Shown piece after piece: positions 39,201 through 49,419 of a stretch of DNA of 64,000 bases. The stretch covers positions 62,001-126,000 of the forward strand of contig JAGVSM010002916.1 of NCBI GenBank assembly GCA_022494885.1, read 5' to 3'. Position 1 is the stretch's first letter. Each line of letters begins with the position of its first letter. This stretch comes from Micrasema longulum (lineage: Eukaryota > Arthropoda > Insecta > Trichoptera > Brachycentridae). A program made the position numbers and the translations under genes. A model generated the notes under the pieces. The model saw only the letters and a list, made by a program, of their open reading frames with translations, was not told the DNA's origin and did no database searches.

Positions 39201-42200
39201 GTTCTTATAACCTATACCTATATCTATAATATAATGTTTAACGCGGTGATTTATCGCGTATGCGCGTGGAACGTACAACGCACAACCTAGTAGAGAAAAG
39301 ATTTCGTGCATCTGCTAACATACTATCTAAACAACAAATATCTTGGACAAACATTCCGTTTAAAGAAGGGCCGCGTGCCTCGCCCTCCGCTCGCCGAGAT
39401 CTTTCCCCGAAGATTCTTTATATCGCGGACGAAAATGACTCTTAGGTCTGCCTTAGAGAAGCCTATAATTGCACAAGTCCGAAGCCAGGTGTCGGTTGTA
39501 TCTTTGCGCAAGATGTACCCCGCAACAAAAGAATTCCAACGAGAGACTTCTTCTATTGTAATGATTGCGAGTTTTCTATTATTATGGCGATAACATTTTC
39601 TTTGGCAATTGTTTGCACGCGCACAGCTTCTTATTGTATGTCTCCTTCCCGCTTTTATTGAATGCATTTTTCCCGTCATTTCTAAAACGCTAAATCTTAT
39701 AATATTTGAGTAATGATCCATTTCTGAAGCGCGGGGAGACTTTCTGAAAACAGCTGTCGAAAAATATTTCGTATTCCTTAATTTCTCTCATAAATCTACA
39801 TAGATATATTTGTTTTTTTTGCTTGAACGAAGAATGATATTTTTTGACTCTTTCAATGCGCTGTGATTCTCATAATATATAATCAGAAATGGAGTACCTT
39901 CGTAATACTGTTATAATAATTAGCGTAGTCATAATATTCACCGCAAACGATCTCCCGGTAACGAACGGCGAAAAATATTGCGGTCAGTTGGAAGTATTCT
40001 CATTAAATTCCCTGTTCGTCCGAAGTAATATTTCACTTCGAGACTTTGTTCTTCTCAGGGAGCCGTCTCTTGCGCTCCGCCCTTCGAACTCCTCGACGCC
40101 CACTTCTGGTCTCCCTATCCCTTCAGCTTCTACGGAATTTTTAATTATTATTATTTTTGGGCGCAATACCTAGCTTCGTAAGGTGAGCACCCTCCAAATC
40201 CGATTGTTATAATTGGTTTTAGAGGTACACAATGAATGATCGTGCCCGCCATGAAAACCTATAATCATTTTAACATATATCACTCGACCCGCTCTCCGTA
40301 TCTTTTAAACATTCTATTTGATATAATTGGTTCCAAAACCATCGATGCGGTCGCTTATTTGAATAGTGATTCGTAAACTTTGATACTCGCTGAATATTTA
40401 ACTCATCGCTTCGAACTAAAAACTATCGATAGCACGCTACTAAATCCTGTAAGTCGGGAGGGTTGTCCTCGGGGCTCCTTCGTCCCTCACTTTCGATTTC
40501 TTTCCAATAACGCACAGAGCGCCCACCGAGCATGAATGGAAGCGAGATCGTCTACAAAAAGTCGGAACTGGCCGCGGGCCAGGACAGGTAATGGCTTCCA
40601 TCACGATGGAAGTTTCGGACAGCCACGGCAAGAGCGGCACAAACAATACCGTTGCGTGAGGCGCAGACGGGCGCGGGCGGCTCGGGCCAGGCGTGTGGAG
40701 CTAGCCCGGGGCTCCACCGCCCGAATAATTATAGAATTAAAGGCACACACGAAGCCAGTAGCCGATGGAGATCTTGCCCGGAGCTAAAATATTATATTCG
40801 GACAGTCAAACGTACGCGTTATAACTCGTTAGGCATTATGTTTATTATTCAAATCGATCCTTAAATGCTTACAATGCGTATCCGGTAACGATTTAATAAC
40901 TCTATGTTGCGCATGAAATATTCGGGATGAGGAAAAAACATCGGGACAAGCATCATCGGCTCATCTCGCAACAATCGGGAGTGATGATCTCGTAGAGATT
41001 AATAAACTAGTTGTTCATTTTCGCTCTCTAGATATACTGATTCGACCCTCATTTTTTTGTTTGCATGCTTGGAACGTTAATTTATATTTGGTAGATCGCG
41101 TTAAAAGCAAAGTATGCTTGGATCACTAAGGTTAATAATAACACTCATTAGGACCGCGTGGTGCGCTAGTTCCATAGCTCACCCTTGCAGTGGCTGACCG
41201 TTAGCGCGGTCGCTGGGACTACGCGAGCTCGCCACTCGCTCCGCCCCTTTGCCTGAACTCCCGATCGCTGATCCGCACTCCTGTTTATTTATTTTTATCT
41301 TACTCCGCCCGCCGATCTCATCTCTACTCATAATTACATATTATCCCACAGCCTCCTTGAGTGGTGCGGTACCTCTCACTACCCCAGACCACGGAATTAA
41401 CTCCACCGCGTATTATCTTAATATTTATTCCGTGCTTTTGAAAACCCCCGTTTTGCCGCCGCCTTCCATTTAAAGGTTAACATTGTTTTTTATTACGTAT
41501 CAAAAGAAATTACATGGGTCGATTAAACATTAACAAAATGTTATTATTGACATCGTAAATCGTAAATTAATAAGTCATTTGCATGTAACGCGTCATTTGA
41601 AAATTTACGTTAATTTTCATCCAGGTAATAAATGTTGTCATTGCATCTCAAAATAAACTTAATCGTAAGAGGTCCAGCCGTATGTCCAAAGTATTTTTTT
41701 CTGAAATTATCCTACTCTAGATATCGGCCACTCTGCCTCCTGGTTTGTGACTTTCCTTGCGACCGGAAGGTTAACAGCGTGGGAAAGGAACTCGGAGTTA
41801 AAACGCTCGAGGCGGGGTTCGCGTAACCCGCACCTCCTTTTTCTTGGCCCATAAGTTGGCGTGAATCGATGGGAAGTTGCATGCGCGAAAATGATCTCCA
41901 TGCAACTCTTAAACATGATTACGAACTACTTTTACTAAACTTGCATTAATTTATCTAGATTCTAACCATATTGTTTGTTTTAGGTGGCTCCAGTGGAACT
42001 CTGATCTCGAGGATGAGCAAGCAATCGATTCTAGGAGTCTCTGATCAATGGCAAGCTGGAGAACACCGCTCGGCTGATTCCCTCAGGGTACTGCGCTACG
42101 AGTATAGGGTGACCTGCGATGCCCATTACTACGGTCAAGGATGTGCCAGTCTCTGTAGACCTAGAGATGATAGCTTCGGCCATTACACTTGCTCTCAAAA

Positions 42201-45200
42201 TGGAGAGAGAATATGCCTTTCCGGGTGGCAGGGAGATTACTGTTCCAAACGTAAGTACTTACTATTTTTCAATACCTTTAAAATAATGTGTTTCTTATTA
42301 CCGTTATGGCCGTTTTTTTTAGTTTAATTTAAAATTTAAGACAGTATCGTCATCAGGTAGTTAAGTGTACGAGTTTAGTTCTTTTAGACAGTTTTACATG
42401 ATAATTTCGCATTATAAATAAACAAATCCGCCATTTTTTAATATTTACTCGTTCCCAATAACAGTGTGTGGCCATCTTTCTTTTATTCTGATTTTTTCAT
42501 GAGAAAAATTTATGAATTTTAAATTTCACGCGATCAATCAGTAAGTGCAATTAGATGGTTCGCCGATTAGGCCCATCCAAACATGCGATACTCGCTCAAA
42601 TATGAAGTTTTTTTGCACTCGCCACATCACAAATCCGGGACCAAATCGCATCGGAACTAAAAAATTATGAGTATTACCTACGAATCCTACGAAATAGAGC
42701 ATTTGCTCTCCATTCATCCGTACTAATGAATTCAATTCGTAAATTGACGCTATCGTATGAGCATTTTTAATTTGGCTTCCTCATTATTTTCCCTCTCGTT
42801 GTTTGCTTGTTAAATATAACTAACGTTGTTCTGTTGCTTGTTTTGTTCCTTACCGTCATTATATCAATGAGTAAACTAATCGGATTCCAACGATCGAAAG
42901 ACAATAACAATCAGGAAGATATAGGCACCGAGCAAGATATTGTTACTGCGGGTGGTCAACGTAGGAATAAATAACTTTCTGGTTGTAGTCTAAACGCTAA
43001 ACGTAAGTATTACAGAGGGAAATAGTACGCTCGATCTCGCTAAGTCTATTCAATCGAGCACATCCCGCATGTTCTTTATGACTTTGTGTATTTCACCTGC
43101 CTTCTTTCCATCCTGCCAACCCTTGCTTGGGTATCTTATTGAACGACCGCTGTTGTCCGGCAAGGATTCAGTTCCCACACTGCTTGCAGCCATTAAGCCG
43201 CTATTACAGCTGCCCTTTGCAGCGCTCTACGGCTCCTGTTATTAAAAGCCATTTTTAAAAAACGCTTTCCTTCGAAAACGCGATGTTTTTGTTGCGGTTC
43301 CGAAATGAACACGGACGTTTGGCGTGATCGGATCGCATTAAACCCTTACATACGCCTTTCATATCTGTTTGTTTTCTGTCGTGCGAAAGATTTCTCTCGT
43401 TCTCGATGATATTATACAACTACTTAAAACTTTTTGAATGCATTTTTTAGGTAAACTTATATCATTATTTAAACGTGGAAAAAACGGAAATGCTTCTCAA
43501 ATATGCTAAATTATGAAAACATTTCACCCGGAAAAGATATCGTTTTAAAGTAAACAGGGGTAGACAAAAAATGATAATGGTGCGTAGTGCACATGTACAC
43601 ATACTAGTCGTAGCCGGGTGTTCCCAACAAAGGGACTGGTGTTAGCTAGAATGAGATGCTCGCAGCGGCAGCGTGGGAAGGTTCTACCACCTACAACTAC
43701 CTGCTGCGCCCGAATTGGAACAAAAAACTCTTTCTCGCGATCTAAATAGGATGTTATTTTAATAATCGTGTTTTGGTTTCGTTCTTGGGCATATTGCATC
43801 CGTCGTGTATTTAATATTCGCAGTTCGATTGTCGTCCAACTAGATTACTTGAGCTTATTTCAATGTTTCATGTTATACATGAGTGCTGTCAATGATTGCG
43901 CGATAAATGCCATACCGCACTTAGCGGGACCGAGAAAGCTCTCTGCCAACCACAAAGAGTTCAAAAAACGCATTAAAATGAAACATCCGAACCTCCATCC
44001 GGTGGTTAACTCGGTACCTGTTGCCTCCCCTCACCGCTCCATCATCCCACGCCGGCAATCTTAATTGCTTGTTTTGGTTTTTGTCTTATAACATGCAGTT
44101 AATTTTAGAACGACTCGCTTCTTCTCTCCGGTCGCTCTCGACTCGATAGCACGACGTGAATCGAGTGACGAATTTACTACAAACAATCGAAATAAGGACT
44201 TTCATTATTTCAATAACGATGCGATGAACTTTGAATTTGACTTGTAACATATCAGATTGTACCGTGGTGGTATTTCACATATGTTTTCATCCATCTTCTC
44301 ATATCTTTCGATCAGAATCTACTCAAATGGACAGCGCCTCTTTATTTGTCCGGTTCGATAGATCCGTAGTATTCATGTTATAAATGATGGTGGATATTTC
44401 ACAATCAGTTGATTTATAACAGTTTTATACGTATCGCAACATTCATTAAACATGCAATAACTTCGTTACTGATTTTGAAAATTTACTGTATTACGCTTTT
44501 TCATATCGACTTAACAACTTTTAAAAGTATCGAAAAAATTACATCGCTTGGCCATTGACTGTATCGTAGAAATTATACATTTTTGATCAGCAGCACCTGC
44601 TAATGCTTAAAGGGCGGTCTTGCTCCAGTGACGTTACTACCGCACGTGGCCCGCATCATCAGTACTTTTACGCGACAAAGGTTATCAGGTCGTGTTTTCA
44701 TAGCATCGTTCTTATACCTCTCGCTTACCCTAACAGTGCAGTACATATACACACGAGTGTATCCCTTTCGCTGTTGGAAATGCAAGGGTTACAAACATGG
44801 GACAGCTGTGTATAAGTTGTAGTATGATGACCTCAGTGGATAAATGTTAGATTAAACATTTAATGGAAATATGTTACGCAAATCCTATAAATAACTAACG
44901 TACATAATATATTGACCGAATCGCTCAAAGCAGGTATTCAACGTTTCTTAAGATTGCAAAGCAATTATAAAATACGATTGAATCAAAAGTTCACAAATAT
45001 GTGTTTGTATTAGATAGGACTAGTCTCGTACTTTGTTGGCACAATTACCCTCTTTTATGCCCCCTATCTGCTTATACGAATAGTACCTAGGGGAATACGT
45101 ACACAAGTCTAAAACGAATAATGCATGTAGTTTGTAACGGTCGTTTTCGAGTTATCACCACGGCTACATTTTTCTAATGTTTATTTTTTATCGGAGTAAT

Positions 45201-48200
45201 ACTTGTCCCGGTATTTTTTTCTCAAAATTTTCCAACTAACATAAAATGATGTATTTGTAATATGTACATAATCTGGCCTTCACACGACTATAATTAGATC
45301 AGGCGAGTATTCATGATCTTGATGATCTTTCTTCACCTCGTACCAAAATGAAATCATATTTAAGGAAAACCGAAAGTTTGTCGTAGATCAGCTCGGATTC
45401 CTAACTCATTCGGCGATGGAAATTGGGTTTTAGTGTCGGCAACGGGCATCCCTGTGTCTGACAGTAAATAAACAAATATAATGTTTGTGGCGCGAGACTG
45501 TAGCATTTATGTCGAGTTTTATCACTACCGTGTATTTATAACGTTTGTGCGGCCTTTAATAACGTCTTACTATGCGAGACTTACTGCATCAAAATTTTTA
45601 AAGATGCAATCAGTAACTGTTGCGAAATGCAATAATATTTTTAGCAGAATTTCACGCAGTCTCCTGCCACACACGTGCTACGGATTTAGCTTGAATCTCG
45701 TCCTTTTTTCGTCGTGATGTGTTTTATTTTTCTGTCTGCTTTTAAAACTTAAATTGCTCTTCTTTCTCCGACCGAGTCAACTAATTGTGTGCTCTTTTTG
45801 TCCACAGCTCGCTGCTTGCCTGGATGTGATTCCGACCACGGCCATTGCAACAGACCAGACGAATGCATGTAAGTATACCAATTTTTTACTTTGTATAAAA
45901 GTTAAAAGTTTACATTTAAAAAATTCCGCTCATTTTCTCTGTCACCAAATCCAACTTTTCATTGTCTGCCGCAGAACCGTCGAGCAAATACTCGTTTGAT
46001 AATACTCACTCGGTTGATACGTCGATAGTTGTGTCTGCGGAGGCCGTTCGGAATCACCTGCCTCGCGCATACCTACCAATCCATTCGTAAATAATATCCT
46101 CAGTCCATAATTCTCATTCTAATTCCGAAGGCGTAATTCCTTCGCAGCATGTTGTCGTGCGCATTTTTTACAGCCCCATACCGGTATCGCGAATGTTGTA
46201 ACGAGGTGCATAACCCGAAGTTGCAAAACACGAGAATCGCGCTCATTCCGACCAATATTAATCGCGCTTATCATTACCGATTTGCGGAATATGTCAATTG
46301 CGTTCGAACGTTCAATTCGATGGCGCCCGTTTTTTGTTATCTCAATTCGCTCGAGGATCTTTCTGTAAACCGCTCTGCCTATCAATCGCGAGCTTTATTC
46401 CGAACCTACTGCAAAACCGGCACTCGTTTATGCGACGCGCTTGTGTTTTGTATCGTTTTCTTATGTCCCACTGTTCCATTGATCGGATATGTGATATGTC
46501 GATGAGACCACATTGTTGGATGTTTCATTCACCATTACAATCTCCTACCAAGGTACTCTTCTCTCTCTTATAATATCAACATATTATCGTCTGCTTCGTT
46601 ATAAATGCGTAGTTAACGAGAAACGAGTGATGATTTTAAGTAGGTAGTAGTTTTTAAAAATAAAAAATATTTTTAAAAAAAAACATAGATCACGCAAAAC
46701 GGATACACGTTGAATTGAAAATAAAGCGAACTCTTTCGTATTCTCATCTTTCCTAAATCTGTTTTTCATTGTCTACGATGTGCTCTACTGGTTCCCACTT
46801 CCGCCCGTTATAGACATTGAATACGTTAACGATCATCGCAACGTCTTCGCCCCTCCGCTTTCATTCCTCATATCAAATCTTTACAAGGGTGGTCTTAAAA
46901 TCAACCCCTCTTATTGTGTGTTAATGAAGCATTAAATGACTCGAATAACTTTTGTTTTCTCTTAAATTATTTTTCCAAAAGAAAAGTTCTAAGGATTTGT
47001 ACATGAACTCTTTGTAACATGTTTTGAACTTAATGATAAATAATACATTGCAATATGTAATCGGTAAAGGAAGTCCATTGGCGCCCCTCTCCACTTGACT
47101 AACTTCCGTGGCACTTGTACTGACTACTTCATCCCGAAGCTTTTTAATCACTCCGCATTCTATGATTAGTTCATAATGTAGCTTTAAATTAGTAAAGTGT
47201 TTCGTCCATCGAATTATGAGAACACATACAAATATACATATATATTCCAGTATATGTATGTGAAAATAGCACATGGTCTAGTAAATTTTTCCATTAATGA
47301 ATTATTTTCTATCCAAATATCCTTAAAAATAGTGACGCTTAATTGTCGTTGCAGCGTGATCGGCAATCGCTGGATCATTGATCGATGTGGAAGGTTCTTC
47401 GCGGCCTCGCCTTGACCCCGGCCACTCGCCGTGGGAACGCGCGCCCCGAAGAGCGACTATCCTCTTCTCTCCATATCTAACCATCTGCGGACTAAGAAAG
47501 ACGGCGACTGGCAGATCGCGAGGAATGCTAAATTATTGCGCATCCCGAGATGCGCGCGGACTTAGTTATTTATAGGTCATCCTTTTTGCTTTGTATCCAC
47601 TCCGCGGTGGGCAGGTCTGAGGGGAGGCGGTGGTTAATCGGCTCCGCCCGATTCACTTCGTAATTTTTAGAACTTTATTATTAACAATTTTATTATTTCG
47701 ACAAATCATTAATATTTATCTTCTTTCACAGATGTCATTCTGGATGGGTTGGCCGATTATGTGACGAATGCGAGAGATACCCAGGCTGCATGCACGGAAC
47801 CTGTCAAAAACCCTGGGATTGCCTCTGTGACGAAGGTTGGGGTGGTCTCTTCTGTAATCAAGACCTCAACTACTGCACAAATCATAGACCTTGCCAAAAC
47901 AATGGAACTTGTTTTAACACCGGTCAAGGATCTTACACGTGCGCGTGTCCTGCTGGTTTCACGGGAACAGATTGCGAACTGGAAGTTGATGGTTGTTCTA
48001 ACAAGCCCTGTAAAAATGGCGGGAAATGCAAAGAAGGTGGTTCCCATTATCGCTGCGAATGTCCCGAAGGCTGGAATGGGGCCCATTGCGAAACGCCTTC
48101 GCGCACCTGTTCCGATAAACCCTGCACACACGGAGGAACTTGTCACGTAAGGCACGGAGGCTATTCCTGCTCGTGCCCCCCTGGCCGCACGGGAACTGAC

Positions 48201-49419
48201 TGTGAGAGAGAAATGGATGACTGTGCTTCGTCTCCGTGTCAAAATGGCGGAGTGTGCAATAAGCTATCAACAGGTGGCTTCACGTGTAAATGCCCTGCCG
48301 GTTTTGTCGGTGATCGTTGCGAAACTAACGAAGATGATTGCCACGGTAACCCGTGCCTGAATGGTGGTACTTGTGTAGATTTAGTCGGTGCGTTTAGATG
48401 CCAGTGTGTTCCTGGGTTTATAGAGCGGTTGTGCCAGACCAAAGTGAATTTGTGCTTAACTCTTCCGTGTGCGAATGGTGGCACTTGCTCAGACTTAGAT
48501 AATGACTATCGTTGTTCCTGCCGTGCAGGATTCACGGGAAAAGACTGCAGTGTGGATATTGACGAGTGCCTGTCGTCTCCTTGCCTCAATGGAGGTACGT
48601 GTATAAACAGAGTTAACAATTTCACGTGCGCTTGCGCCGGTGGCTGGAGCGGATGGCGGTGTGACGAATCAGCTTACTCGGAAGGAGCGGCGATGGCGGG
48701 CTCCAACAGGGCAGGGGCCGGCAGTCTCTCCCGTCAAGTGGCAACTGACGGGACGCTGTCAGCGCAACACGTGGCGGCCATCGCGGCTCTAGGCGTCGGG
48801 CTACCAGTTCTTCTAGTGTGCGGGGCAGTCGTGGCTGCCTGTCTTCAGCGACGGCGTAAACGAAGGCGAGCGGCGGCTGATCGAGAAGCGCGCATGCAAA
48901 ATGAGAGAAACGCTCATGTTTCGCTGTCGAAACGCGACCCCCATGTGATCAAGAACACGTGGGGTAAGTGCATCAACAATGTGACGGCTTCCAACAGTCA
49001 CGTGTCGGAGCTATCCGAGTGCCAGAACGCGCACAATGTGAGCCTCGCGGAGTCCGAGTGCTCGGGTAAAGGGGGCGGAGGGGGCCCCCTGTCCCGCGCG
49101 CGCTCGCACAAGCAGCTCAACACGGAGTCGGCGGCGCGCCTGCTCTCGGCCAGGCTCAGTCTGCTCTCGTCGGACTCACTCTGTACAGCGAGGTAAATAT
49201 ACATTTTTTTCCGTATATTTTCTACTAAAAATCAACCACATGTTATAATATTTGAACATCCTTCTCTCCCGATATGTAATATTTTGTCTAACGTGATTGT
49301 TTCTTCGTTACAGTGATGCGTCCCTCGTGAAAAGGCCGACGGAGAAAGCGTCCGGTATCTACGTCATAGAAGACCACTACCTCAGGCCGGATCCCGGGAC
49401 GTTTGCCACGCAGGTCTAG
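15149..49419 (+). CDS. Dl: Delta, DSL-family Notch ligand (7 coding exons, 771 aa)
   Basis: Joined exons are 15149-15205, 27614-27916, 36195-36255, 41984-42250, 45808-45868, 47732-49192 and 49314-49419. They total 2316 nt with consistent phases 0,0,1,1,2,2 and GT-AG at every junction. The product is a type I membrane protein that binds Notch on neighbouring cells and drives lateral inhibition. Visible parts in order are: signal peptide (about 1-21); MNNL domain (about 22-125); DSL domain with its six cysteines at 185, 194, 198, 210, 218 and 227; nine EGF repeats between 232 and 560; a membrane segment at about 597-620; and a basic stop-transfer run at 623-629. The tail keeps NERN (640-643, the Neuralized-type NxxN motif) and IKNTW (656-660, a conserved Delta motif linked to Mindbomb), and ends in ATQV. 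The tail is shorter than in Drosophila. Domain order and nine EGF repeats separate Delta from Serrate/Jagged, which has more repeats and a cysteine-rich domain. Confidence 0.97.
17040..17125 (-). repeat. SINE-2 fragment in Delta intron 1
   Basis: GATTTACCCAAATATTTCAA and GCAGTAAATAACTCTATTA match the SINE-2 body; the head is missing. Confidence 0.5.
17850..17990 (+). repeat. SINE-2 fragment in Delta intron 1, opposite orientation
   Basis: TTGAACCCTGCTCTACCACA, AACTTGATTCCTATTC and GAAATATTTTACTAATCATAA follow the SINE-2 order from the B-box outward. Confidence 0.55.
18519..18526 (-). promoter_or_regulatory. exact Su(H)/CSL site in intron 1
   Basis: TTCCCACG on + (CGTGGGAA on -) inside a GC-richer island. 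It matches the high-affinity Su(H) consensus YGTGRGAA. Confidence 0.5.
20005..20405 (+). pseudogene. LINE reverse transcriptase tail in Delta intron 1
   Basis: A frame from 20011 reads ELKDIKVLRNRAMRVVFKCG, then RIEILLEKLNILDTKKRI and NILTFIYKLKTDCI, ending in TAA at 20185-20187. The RNRAMRV...LLNxLxxIYKxK pattern is the region after the RT thumb in jockey/CR1-type LINEs. It is a 5'-truncated remnant with probable 3' UTR to about 20405. Confidence 0.7.
22324..22450 (+). repeat. SINE-like repeat (family 3) in Delta intron 1
   Basis: CGGTAAAATTAGGGTGGATT is identical to 57668-57687. Both copies continue with a CAG-GACTACT-type block, a GTGGT...GGTT...GCGTTTGCCT tRNA-like A-box region, and CATTAAATAAA. 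Confidence 0.6.
23426..23433 (+). promoter_or_regulatory. exact Su(H)/CSL site in intron 1
   Basis: CGTGGGAA in the 22860-24110 GC-richer island. Confidence 0.5.
24540..24547 (+). promoter_or_regulatory. exact Su(H)/CSL site in intron 1
   Basis: CGTGGGAA, with a TTCCCACA variant (TGTGGGAA on the other strand) 275 bp downstream at 24815-24822. Confidence 0.5.
26751..26913. mobile_element. foldback MITE in Delta intron 1
   Basis: 163 bp with long terminal inverted repeats. The left end AGGGCTTTACT and the internal TAGGCATAGCGGTAGAATA are mirrored by TTATTCTACCACTATGCCTA and AGTAAAGCCCT at the right. A second internal ATAGTGGTAGAATAA (26829-26843) makes a perfect 15-bp stem with 26861-26875. 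Flanks are TTA-rich. No coding. Confidence 0.7.
27614..27916 (+). CDS. Dl: Delta coding exon 2 (MNNL domain)
   Basis: Codes for residues 20-120, phase 0 at both ends, with acceptor TTTCAG and donor CCG|GTAAGC. It holds the MNNL (Notch-ligand N-terminal, C2-like) domain: FELRLKTFTN, the CC pair, then TRFRVCLKHYQ and the FPFDFAWP strand found in insect Deltas. The exon is much more GC-rich than its flanks, with many C/G third positions. The loop between the CC pair and TPC is Gly/Pro-rich and seems specific to this lineage. Confidence 0.95.
28080..28165 (-). repeat. degenerate A-module repeat in Delta intron 2
   Basis: ATCTAGGCATTTACTGGGCT, CTTATGACCT and CGTGTTACATTCAC are the A-module landmarks in reverse, much diverged. 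Confidence 0.55.
30815..30890 (-). repeat. possible tRNA-like SINE head in intron 2
   Basis: On the minus strand, GGATTAGTACCGCACGTCC precedes ATGGGTTCGGATCCCGGCA, a near B-box. No body is recognised, so this is tentative. Confidence 0.35.
34261..34268 (+). promoter_or_regulatory. exact Su(H)/CSL site in intron 2
   Basis: CGTGGGAA followed 91 bp on by GGTGGGAA (34351-34358), with homeodomain-type TTAATTCCAATTG sequence between them and a CACGTG E-box upstream near 34127. Confidence 0.55.
35442..35503 (+). repeat. TGTGCG hexamer microsatellite in intron 2
   Basis: About ten GTGTGC units in a row. It creates artificial (VC)n and (HA)n frames on the two strands, which are not genes. Confidence 0.95.
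36195..36255 (+). CDS. Dl: Delta coding exon 3 (end of MNNL)
   Basis: This 61-nt exon codes for GTFSLIVEAWHDSNETSRSG, a near-invariant Delta/Serrate block. It enters in phase 0 after TTCCACAG and leaves in phase 1 at G|GTAAGT, splitting a glycine codon. Because 61 is not a multiple of three, skipping it would shift the frame. Confidence 0.95.
36256..41983 (+). other. Delta intron 3 (5.7 kb)
   Basis: Non-coding. GC-richer blocks occur at about 36890-37740, 39340-39620, 40440-40790 and 41150-41460. A possible tRNA-like SINE B-box remnant sits at 38185-38205. One exact Su(H) word is at 41778. I see no gene. Confidence 0.85.
41778..41785 (+). promoter_or_regulatory. exact Su(H)/CSL site in intron 3
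   Basis: CGTGGGAA about 200 bp upstream of exon 4. Confidence 0.45.
41984..42250 (+). CDS. Dl: Delta coding exon 4 (DSL domain)
   Basis: Codes for residues 141-230. It holds the Notch-contacting DSL domain: RVTCDAHYYGQGC, LCRPRDDSFGHYTC and GWQGDYC carry the six DSL cysteines. The acceptor is TTTTAG and the donor C|GTAAGT (phase 1). The segment before the DSL domain (SKQSILGVSDQW) matches the spacer seen in insect Delta. Confidence 0.97.
42251..45807 (+). other. Delta intron 4 (3.6 kb)
   Basis: Non-coding, with GC-richer stretches at about 43140-43330 and 43590-44060. It contains an exact Su(H) word at 43672 and a weaker variant at 43172. No recognisable transposon is seen. Confidence 0.85.
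43672..43679 (+). promoter_or_regulatory. exact Su(H)/CSL site in intron 4
   Basis: CGTGGGAA in a GC-richer stretch. A TTCCCACA variant lies 500 bp upstream at 43172-43179. Confidence 0.5.
45808..45868 (+). CDS. Dl: Delta coding exon 5 (EGF 1, first part)
   Basis: Another 61-nt exon, giving PRCLPGCDSDHGHCNRPDEC. The acceptor is GTCCACAG and the donor AT|GTAAGT (phase 2). The cysteine pattern C-x3-C-x5-C continues into CHSGW of exon 6 to complete EGF repeat 1. An unspliced reading of this stretch gives a meaningless frame, so it is easy to miss without phase matching. Confidence 0.95.
45869..47731 (+). other. Delta intron 5 (1.9 kb)
   Basis: Non-coding, with a GC-richer block at 47400-47630 holding an exact Su(H) word at 47430. 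The frames running through 46119-46573 are not supported by family resemblance. Confidence 0.85.
47430..47437 (+). promoter_or_regulatory. exact Su(H)/CSL site in intron 5
   Basis: CGTGGGAA about 300 bp upstream of exon 6, in a CpG-containing block. Confidence 0.45.
47732..49192 (+). CDS. Dl: Delta coding exon 6 (EGF 1-9, membrane segment, most of the tail)
   Basis: This 1461-nt exon starts after TTTCACAG, entering in phase 2. EGF repeats by first and last cysteine are: 1 (232-260), 2 (263-291), 3 (298-331), 4 (338-369), 5 (376-407), 6 (414-446), 7 (453-484), 8 (491-522) and 9 (529-560). EGF 9 begins DIDEC, the calcium-binding type. The membrane span is about 597-620, followed by RRRKRRR. 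The tail has NERN, IKNTW, a cysteine/histidine-containing linker, and SHKQLNTESAA, which matches the KQLNTD block of Drosophila Delta. The donor is AG|GTAAAT. Reading through it gives TAA at once (49194-49196). Confidence 0.97.
49193..49313 (+). other. Delta intron 6 (121 bp)
   Basis: Short terminal intron with donor AG|GTAAAT and acceptor TTCGTTACAG. The donor's TAA is in frame with exon 6, so unspliced transcripts would stop at residue 737 and lose the last 34 residues. Confidence 0.85.
49314..49419 (+). CDS. Dl: Delta coding exon 7 (C-terminal end, PDZ-type motif)
   Basis: After acceptor CGTTACAG the split codon AG|T gives Ser737, then 34 residues and TAG at 49417-49419. It reads DASLVKRPTEK, then GIYVIEDHY, and ends TFATQV. 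The last four residues fit a class I PDZ ligand (x-T-x-V), as in vertebrate DLL1/DLL4 (ATEV). This supports the exon as real even though it is short and follows a 121-bp intron. Confidence 0.9.

Noticed and set aside
43545..44064. Frames in intron 4 of 84-98 codons.
   Set aside because: No recognisable domain, opposite strands are open together, and there are no plausible splice links to Delta.
47749..48484. Other frames overlapping exon 6 on both strands.
   Set aside because: They are shadows of the EGF-coding frame, whose cysteine spacing and splice phases are decisive.
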